Shown here: piece by piece, positions 26,901 through 31,606 of the stretch
How positions within the stretch are numbered: the first letter of the stretch is position 1
How the letters are laid out: each line of letters begins with the position of its first letter
Origin: a virus
Strand: one strand, 5' to 3'
Virus record (IMG/VR): IMGVR_UViG_3300021197_000677
Location: 1-31,606 of that record
Length of the DNA stretch: 31,606 nt
Made by a program: the position numbers and the translations under genes
Notes under the pieces: generated by a model
The model's input: only the letters and a program-made list of their open reading frames with translations
Databases searched by the model: none
Told to the model about the DNA's origin: nothing

Positions 26901-29900
26901 CAACCTCAACTATTTGAAAAGCAACCTTTCTCTGAAGTTAAAAAAGGTTTAGATGATTATTTCATAAATGTATCACCTCAAAACGTAAGTAATAGAAAAG
27001 ATAAAATAGTAGAAGAAATATCTAACTATATGGCATTTGAACTTGCTAGACAAATTACATCATCACCAGATATATTTAATGTTGTAGATGAAATAGGTAT
27101 AACTAAGCTAGATAATATAAATAAAGAGAGAGTTGAATCTATAGTTAAAGATACTAGAGACGTAACAAATATAAGAACAAAGTTAAAGATAGCTATGACT
27201 CAGCTGTCGCCGACTCAACAGAAGTATCAAAATGAAATCATAAGTGTATTTGAAAAGTATCAACCTGTTGATATGAGAGGTAATGTTTCAGATATATATG
27301 AAGCTGCAAAGAAAAGGTTTTTAGCAAAAGTACCAGAAGAAGATAGAGCAGACGTTGACGCTTTTATGAGTGATAGAGAGTATATGATAGCTAAACCAGG
27401 AACTGGTTTATTTGTTGCTAACGTAAAGAAAACACACGATAAAAAAGTAATAGATGAGCTGTATAAAGAAGACGGCGCAACAGCTCCGACAACAGAAACT
27501 CAAGTAAAAGAAACAACTGATCAAGCTATTAGAGTAATTAAAAGCATACCACCCCAAACACTCAAACAAATATTCGGTGAGAAAATTACACTAGAAAACT
27601 TAACGTTTGTAGGCTTAAAAGATACTAACATGGGTATAGATGGTTTACCTTGGACGCTTGACGCTCAAAAGAAAAAACCTAATTATGTGCCAGATATACA
27701 GACAGACAAACCTTACAAGTATGGATCAAACGCTAATCCGTATCTTATTAAAGCTCTAGATGTATTATACGATCAAATTAGTAAGGCAGATAATCCAAAT
27801 AATAAACCAGATAAACTATGGGATAGTTTAGGTATTGATAAAAGCTGGAACTTTAAAGATTATGCACCTATAAATAAATCAACTGGATTGATAGCTAAGA
27901 TATCAAAAGACTTAGCATCCAACTCAAGAAATAATCAGCAAGAAATAATAGATAAGTATAAAAAAGATATAACAATAGCTAATCAAAATAATCCAAAGGT
28001 TCAGGCTTACATGCAATTTAAATTTGCTGAATCGTATAAGCAAGGTAACACAACTAACAAAGCTTCAAATGTAAGGTTGTTACAAGGAACAACAAACGCA
28101 ACAGCATCATTTGTTAAAGCTCTAGCTAAAATAAAATATATACATGTATTAAACGGTCAGTCTCAATCAGCTCCAACATCTAGTAGTTTATGGGGTTACG
28201 TAGAACACTTAAAAGAAAACGCTAACACATTAACTGATTTTAACGAATTAAACATAAAATACTATAACGACGAAATAACGCAAGATGAATACATGAAGCA
28301 AGCGTTAGATTTAGCTGGTGAAATGGAAATTAGTTACAACGATACAGACTTGTCAGTTGAACAGTTAGATAAAAAGTTTAATAAAAACTTAGGCCAAGGA
28401 GATTTTAAACTCAGAGCTTTAGATCCTAAAGACTTAGATAACTTTATTAACATTGAAACTGGCAAGTCAGCCAACGTAGAGTTAGCAGAGAAAATGTTTT
28501 TCATGGAAGAAAATAATCAGCTAATGGTTAGAAATGGTAAAAGATCTTTGCAAAAAATTTCTCTTCCGAACGAACAAATGAAAAGATTTAAACAATATGA
28601 TAAAGCTTTAGAGATGGCTAATCGTTTAAACCCACCAGAAAAAGGTATAAGTATACTGGACTTTGATGACACGTTGGCTAAAACTAAATCTAAGGTACTT
28701 TACACGCTTCCTGACGGCACGAAAGGTAAAATAGATGCTACAGACTTTGCAGCTGAATCAGCAGCGTTAGAAGCTGCAGGAGCAAAGTTTGATTTTAGTG
28801 AGTTTAGTAAGGTAAAAGCAGGTAAAAAAGGACCGTTCTTTAGTAAGGCTTTAGATCTTATAGGAAAGTATGGAAACAAGGATATGTTTATACTAACAGC
28901 AAGACCTCAAGAGGCTGCACCTGCTATACAGAAATTCTTAAAAGGTGTTGGGTTAAATATAAAACTTAAAAATATTATAGGTTTAGAAGATGGCAGGCCA
29001 GAGGCTAAAGCAGAGTTTATAGTAGATAAAGCTGCTGAGGGTTACAACAACTTTTTATTTGCTGATGACGCTGTTAAAAATACAATTGCTGTTAACGAAG
29101 TGTTAGAAAGTTTAGATATTAATGGTAAAGTATATCAAGTTAAACAAGACTTCAGACAAAACATGGATAAAAAGTTTAACAAAATACTAGAGCAAACTAA
29201 AGGTATAGACCGTAACGCTACATTTTCTGATGCTGCTGCTAGAGTACGTGGCGCTTTAAATGATAAGTTCTGGTCAAGATTATTTGTACCACCAGGTGCT
29301 GATGATTTTAAAGGCTTAATGTATTACTTCATGGGCAAAGGTAAACTAGGTGAGGCACACGCTGAGTTTTTCAATGAGACATTATTTAAACCATTTGCTA
29401 AAGCAACTAAAGATATTAACGCAGCTAGACAGAGAATAGTTAATGAGTATTCACAACTAACAAAAGACATGCCAGCTGTAAAGAAAATGTTGCTTACAGC
29501 TACAGGTTATAGTAACTTTACATACGATCAAGCTATAAGAGTTTACTTAATGAATCAAAATAATATTGATATACCTGGTTTATCAAAAAGAGATTTAACA
29601 GCTTTATTAGATATAGTAAAGTCTGATTCTAGTTTAGTAGCTTACGCCGATAAAGTTTCAGCTATAACAAGGCTAGATGAAGGCTACGTACAAGCTGATG
29701 ATATTAATTGGTTAGCATCAACTATAGAATTAGATTTAAAATCTATAACAACCATAACTAAAAGAGCAGAGTATCTTAAAGAGTGGAAAGCAAATAAAGA
29801 TGCTATATTTACACCCGATAATCTAAACAAAATAGAAGCTGTATACGGTGCTAGTATAAGATCAGCGTTAGAAGATTCATTGTATCGTATGGAAATAGGT

Positions 29901-31157
29901 ACTAATAGACCTACAGGCCAGAGCAAGATAGCTAGTGAATTTACTGACTGGGCTAATGGTGCTGTTGGTAATATAATGTTCTTTAATGTAAGATCTTCTG
30001 TGTTACAAACAATATCGTTTGCTAACTTTGTAAACTGGAGTGACAACAACCCCTATAAATATATGAAAGCTGTTGGTAACTTTCCACAGTTTGCTAACGA
30101 TTTTGCTATGATATGGAACTCTGATTTCTTAAAAAGCAGAAGACAAGGGCTACAAACTGACGTTAACGCAGCAGAAATAGTAAATCAAGCTGCTAACTCT
30201 AAAAACAAAGTTAAATCAATTATAGCTTATATACTTGGTAAAGGTTATTTACCTACACAGATGGGTGATAGTTTCGCGATATGTATGGGTGGTGCGGGTT
30301 TCTATAGAAATAGAGTTGATACGTATTTAAAACAAGGTTTGAGTTTAAAAGAGGCAGAGTCAAAAGCATTTAGCGACATGCAAGAAACATCTGAAGACGC
30401 ACAGCAATCAGCAAGACCAGATAAAATATCACAACAACAAGCTAGTGAAATAGGTAGATGGATACTTAGTTTTCAGAACACACCTATGCAATATACAAGA
30501 ATAATAAAGAAAGCTGCATTAGATCTAGCAAACAAAAGAGGTGATTCTAAAACGCACATATCTAAAATAATTTATTACGGTGCCTTACAAAACTTAATAT
30601 TTACATCGCTACAAAATGCTATATTTGCTTTAGCGTTTGATGATGACGAAGATAAAGAAAAAGAAAAATATGCTAGAATAGCAAATGGTATGGTTGATAC
30701 TATACTAAGAGGCACAGGTATTTACGGTGCTGTAGCAGCTATGTTAAAGAACGTAGCGCTAGAGTTTGTAGATCAAAACAAAAAAGGATATAGAGCTGAT
30801 CACGCATACACAGTACTAGAGGCAGTTAACTTGTCACCAGCACTTGGTAGTAAAACTAGAAAAGTATATGGTGCTACACAAGCATATAAATTTAATAGAG
30901 ATGAAATGATATCAAGAGGTTTTCATATAGATAACCCAGCATATGAAGCTGTGGCTAATGTAACATCAGCTGCTATTAACCTACCAGTTGATAGAGCGTT
31001 AAGAATAACAGATAATATGCGTGAGGCTACTAACAAAGAAAACCAAGCTTGGCAAAGAATAGCACTTGCTCTTGGCTGGAGTACGTGGGATGTAGGTGTA
31101 GAAGGTGGACGTAGAAAAAAAGACAAAAAGAAGAAAGGCGGAGTTAATTTATTCTAA
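23976..31157 (+). CDS. Giant ejected internal virion protein (gp16-like, polyvalent) with zincin, sigma-like and HAD domains
   Basis: 2393 residues, two bases after the previous stop. Domains from the sequence: helical N-terminus; Gly/Ala-rich membrane-competent region (about 186-228, e.g. GLAGAGAGGLTGAKIGGKAG); zinc-metallopeptidase motif HELLH (561-565) with Glu634 in LTSEAMAND as candidate third ligand; a stretch at 760-850 resembling sigma-70 region 2 (DIVMDTMYNLLLHARGF, FDAWINSYIVQKF, LQRKE); a HAD phosphatase with motif I DFDDTL (Asp1562, Asp1564), motif II LTARP (Thr1641), Lys1678 or Lys1685, and motif IV FADD (Asp1697, Asp1698); and a C-terminal structural module (about 1985-2225: FFNVRSSVLQTISFANFVNW, YLPTQMGDSFAICMGGAGFY, SFQNTPMQYTR). 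The very end is Lys-rich. It is probably ejected with the DNA; the enzymatic domains could act on the wall, host proteins or nucleotides. The HAD call is strong, zincin good, sigma tentative. Confidence 0.75.
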   Translation: MKDLAVIYSKLHREKLLGQDIDLDTFLNAYNNDPEFKSQVDQYRQSLEQQRLPSKIKAKQPVETDNILDSIPIIGDFLSDMVKYTVGGAKAGMSADESIALMKKVFGENKATDDEILEYIQAYNEMADPNTVTEEMQNYQRIYEEEGKSTFGVIKGLLNNPTVMPGLLLQSLSTQAASALSSKEVAAAGLAGAGAGGLTGAKIGGKAGALTGAIAGGMGGLATGMEAALTFGELLKEEVGEGNFNLESVRAVLDDPDKANDFVQRALKRGLTIGAIETLTGGIAGKATRLISRAGKGTGTALTTGLTIEAAGGSLGEVAGRLAAEQEMDTSEIILEGIIGKGNNLVNVVSNLTKPGDYSINGEKFSGTEFVNKLNLMEAETLRNVDIKIENDEAIQGLVNEKRQEALYDIAIGEEVTDIKDRQEIINLEKQYAKIKDQTSVAGNIKAAEIKNKIKNVLDKYNGKATANDVIANGEYIRKTQNLSGNLAKTEAFAKFLKIGFKSMSNEEYINFIDEYNTKHKTNFDAAGEGKIIQDANTGEQLIVINKDEAMKSDQFTVGQHELLHGLLHQTLKNNDETAITLGQELDKYLNKINVKELKNSRFSERLLAYKQAVKDNKITEAERYEEVLTLTSEAMANDELKYDQTTFQKLADILRQFLRKHFNVNMELNTAEDVFNLLKDYNKSFEEGKLYKSFGRLSSNALQGKLISEPTLQKVKTIQAKNKLVDYTLTDSQRKTLVNETYARKGIAAADDVIPFYMSKVEAVVNQRRDYSMSDLGFSDIAEEKNDIVMDTMYNLLLHARGFKSNLNNDFDAWINSYIVQKFGTAVKRLQRKETKITETQERKAKQQGTLDTITEQATTSISDKIKIDPKVQDKLNEVVKNQVTNIIKQMTIGTKPRVAKLNLQDTFRQAIRKDLKNTIKKKEVYKKFLTDNFETYFNDVNVETLNKRFRGDKSNPDLFVKPTGKRVIKTATSQPQLFEKQPFSEVKKGLDDYFINVSPQNVSNRKDKIVEEISNYMAFELARQITSSPDIFNVVDEIGITKLDNINKERVESIVKDTRDVTNIRTKLKIAMTQLSPTQQKYQNEIISVFEKYQPVDMRGNVSDIYEAAKKRFLAKVPEEDRADVDAFMSDREYMIAKPGTGLFVANVKKTHDKKVIDELYKEDGATAPTTETQVKETTDQAIRVIKSIPPQTLKQIFGEKITLENLTFVGLKDTNMGIDGLPWTLDAQKKKPNYVPDIQTDKPYKYGSNANPYLIKALDVLYDQISKADNPNNKPDKLWDSLGIDKSWNFKDYAPINKSTGLIAKISKDLASNSRNNQQEIIDKYKKDITIANQNNPKVQAYMQFKFAESYKQGNTTNKASNVRLLQGTTNATASFVKALAKIKYIHVLNGQSQSAPTSSSLWGYVEHLKENANTLTDFNELNIKYYNDEITQDEYMKQALDLAGEMEISYNDTDLSVEQLDKKFNKNLGQGDFKLRALDPKDLDNFINIETGKSANVELAEKMFFMEENNQLMVRNGKRSLQKISLPNEQMKRFKQYDKALEMANRLNPPEKGISILDFDDTLAKTKSKVLYTLPDGTKGKIDATDFAAESAALEAAGAKFDFSEFSKVKAGKKGPFFSKALDLIGKYGNKDMFILTARPQEAAPAIQKFLKGVGLNIKLKNIIGLEDGRPEAKAEFIVDKAAEGYNNFLFADDAVKNTIAVNEVLESLDINGKVYQVKQDFRQNMDKKFNKILEQTKGIDRNATFSDAAARVRGALNDKFWSRLFVPPGADDFKGLMYYFMGKGKLGEAHAEFFNETLFKPFAKATKDINAARQRIVNEYSQLTKDMPAVKKMLLTATGYSNFTYDQAIRVYLMNQNNIDIPGLSKRDLTALLDIVKSDSSLVAYADKVSAITRLDEGYVQADDINWLASTIELDLKSITTITKRAEYLKEWKANKDAIFTPDNLNKIEAVYGASIRSALEDSLYRMEIGTNRPTGQSKIASEFTDWANGAVGNIMFFNVRSSVLQTISFANFVNWSDNNPYKYMKAVGNFPQFANDFAMIWNSDFLKSRRQGLQTDVNAAEIVNQAANSKNKVKSIIAYILGKGYLPTQMGDSFAICMGGAGFYRNRVDTYLKQGLSLKEAESKAFSDMQETSEDAQQSARPDKISQQQASEIGRWILSFQNTPMQYTRIIKKAALDLANKRGDSKTHISKIIYYGALQNLIFTSLQNAIFALAFDDDEDKEKEKYARIANGMVDTILRGTGIYGAVAAMLKNVALEFVDQNKKGYRADHAYTVLEAVNLSPALGSKTRKVYGATQAYKFNRDEMISRGFHIDNPAYEAVANVTSAAINLPVDRALRITDNMREATNKENQAWQRIALALGWSTWDVGVEGGRRKKDKKKKGGVNLF

Positions 31158-31176
31158 TAGCAAGTAATTATAAAGT

Positions 31177-31203
31177 ATGGCAGCACAAAAACACAACAAC
31201 TAA
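31177..31203 (+). CDS. Possible 8-residue leader ORF (MAAQKHNN)
   Basis: The 58-bp gap between the giant gene and the holin-like gene holds ATGGCAGCACAAAAACAC... ending in TAA at 31201-31203. Its start (TAATTATAAAGT-ATGGCA) has the same A/T leader and ATGGCA opening as most genes here. It may be translated as a leader peptide or be a decayed gene start; length alone gives no proof. Confidence 0.2.
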   Translation: MAAQKHNN

Positions 31204-31215
31204 ATCCCTTTCATA

Positions 31216-31518
31216 ATGAAACAAATCGAAGAACTAGGCGATAAAACAATTGGTATAGATATAGATGGCGATAAAAAGCCAGACTTTAAAGTCGACGTAA
31301 AAAGCATTGCGATCGTCATAGGTTTTATTATATCTGGCACTATGGGTTATAATAACCTTAAGCAAGAAATAGAACTAGCTAAAGAACTACCTACATATGA
31401 AGTAAAAGAAACATCTGACGGTTTATTATTGAAACAAAAAGTTACGTACTTGGAAAAAGAAATAGAAAAACTTGAAGACAAAGTTAGCGACTTAGAAAAC
31501 AAAGTGTATAAAAGATAA
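31216..31518 (+). CDS. One-helix membrane protein with coiled coil, holin/spanin-like
   Basis: 100 residues. A short N-terminal domain carries IDIDGDKKPDFKVD (14-27), a DxDGDxxxD calcium-loop-like pattern. A single hydrophobic helix follows (about 29-46, SIAIVIGFIISGTMGY), and residues 65-100 are a coiled coil (KVTYLEKEIEKLEDKVSDLE). It lies five bases before an endolysin start, so membrane permeabilisation or spanin function in lysis is likely. I recall similar one-helix proteins with this aspartate motif in flavobacterial phages. No lipobox is visible. Topology is not decidable from sequence. Confidence 0.6.
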   Translation: MKQIEELGDKTIGIDIDGDKKPDFKVDVKSIAIVIGFIISGTMGYNNLKQEIELAKELPTYEVKETSDGLLLKQKVTYLEKEIEKLEDKVSDLENKVYKR

Positions 31519-31522
31519 TTAA

Positions 31523-31606
31523 ATGATTAGCAAGCACGTTAGTATGCGCGAAGGTAAGTACAGCATAACAGCAAAACGCCTTGGCTTAGAAAACAATCCA
31601 ACTGAA
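31523..31606 (+). CDS. Endolysin start, M15-type peptidase family (3' end outside window)
   Basis: Only 28 codons are visible from ATG 31523: MISKHVSMREGKYSITAKRL and then GLENNPTE. This closely resembles the N-terminus of D-Ala-D-Ala carboxypeptidase-like M15 peptidases found as lysins in Bacteroidota phages (pattern ISxHxSxxEAxxSxTAxRxGIxNxP). The zinc ligands lie beyond the window. Position after the holin-like gene supports a peptidoglycan-cutting role. Confidence 0.65.
   Translation, partial: MISKHVSMREGKYSITAKRLGLENNPTE

Overview
The window is one continuous, plus-strand-only block of late (virion) genes from a tailed double-stranded DNA phage, most likely a short-tailed (podovirus-like) phage of a marine or aquatic Bacteroidota host. 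The host inference rests on three things: almost every start codon sits behind an A/T-only leader with no Shine-Dalgarno sequence (typical of Bacteroidota translation), the DNA is clearly AT-rich, and several small proteins resemble ones I remember from flavobacterial phages. I could not search a database, so neither the phage genus nor the host is fixed. No integrase, tRNA, CRISPR, insertion sequence or replication gene is visible.

Layout. 1-1427: the 3' part of a threonine-rich, N-terminally incomplete repeat protein, probably a fibre. 1487-2392: a glycosyltransferase-like protein. 2404-3673: four small, overlapping genes, including a tandem GroES-like protein and a small-terminase candidate. 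3673-8303: large terminase and portal. 8328-11396: a small capsid-associated protein, an acidic scaffold-like protein and the major capsid protein, closed by a strong C(UUCG)G terminator. 11470-14147: three head-completion/connector proteins, with an RNA hairpin switch candidate between the first two. 14153-20866: a 2237-residue tail nozzle/stabilization protein with a long beta-rich C-terminal extension. 20876-31157: a small beta protein and then three internal virion proteins in the T7 gp14-gp15-gp16 order, the last being a 2393-residue giant. 31216-31606: a one-helix membrane protein (holin/spanin-like) and the start of an M15-type peptidase endolysin, i.e. the lysis cassette.

How the genes work together. 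Terminase and portal package DNA into a shell built from capsid and scaffold proteins. The connector proteins and nozzle close the head and form the short tail. The gp14/15/16-like proteins are packaged and ejected into the cell at infection. The lysis genes act at the end of the cycle.

The most interesting parts are: (1) the giant ejection protein, which seems to carry a zinc-metallopeptidase motif, a sigma-70-region-2-like stretch and a complete HAD phosphatase motif set, the architecture expected of an injected polyvalent protein; (2) the Thr-rich repeat protein, whose 47 repeat units all have even lengths (4-14 residues), beside a glycosyltransferase-like gene; (3) a tandem GroES-like protein in the packaging cluster; and (4) two mutually exclusive hairpins just before a connector gene.
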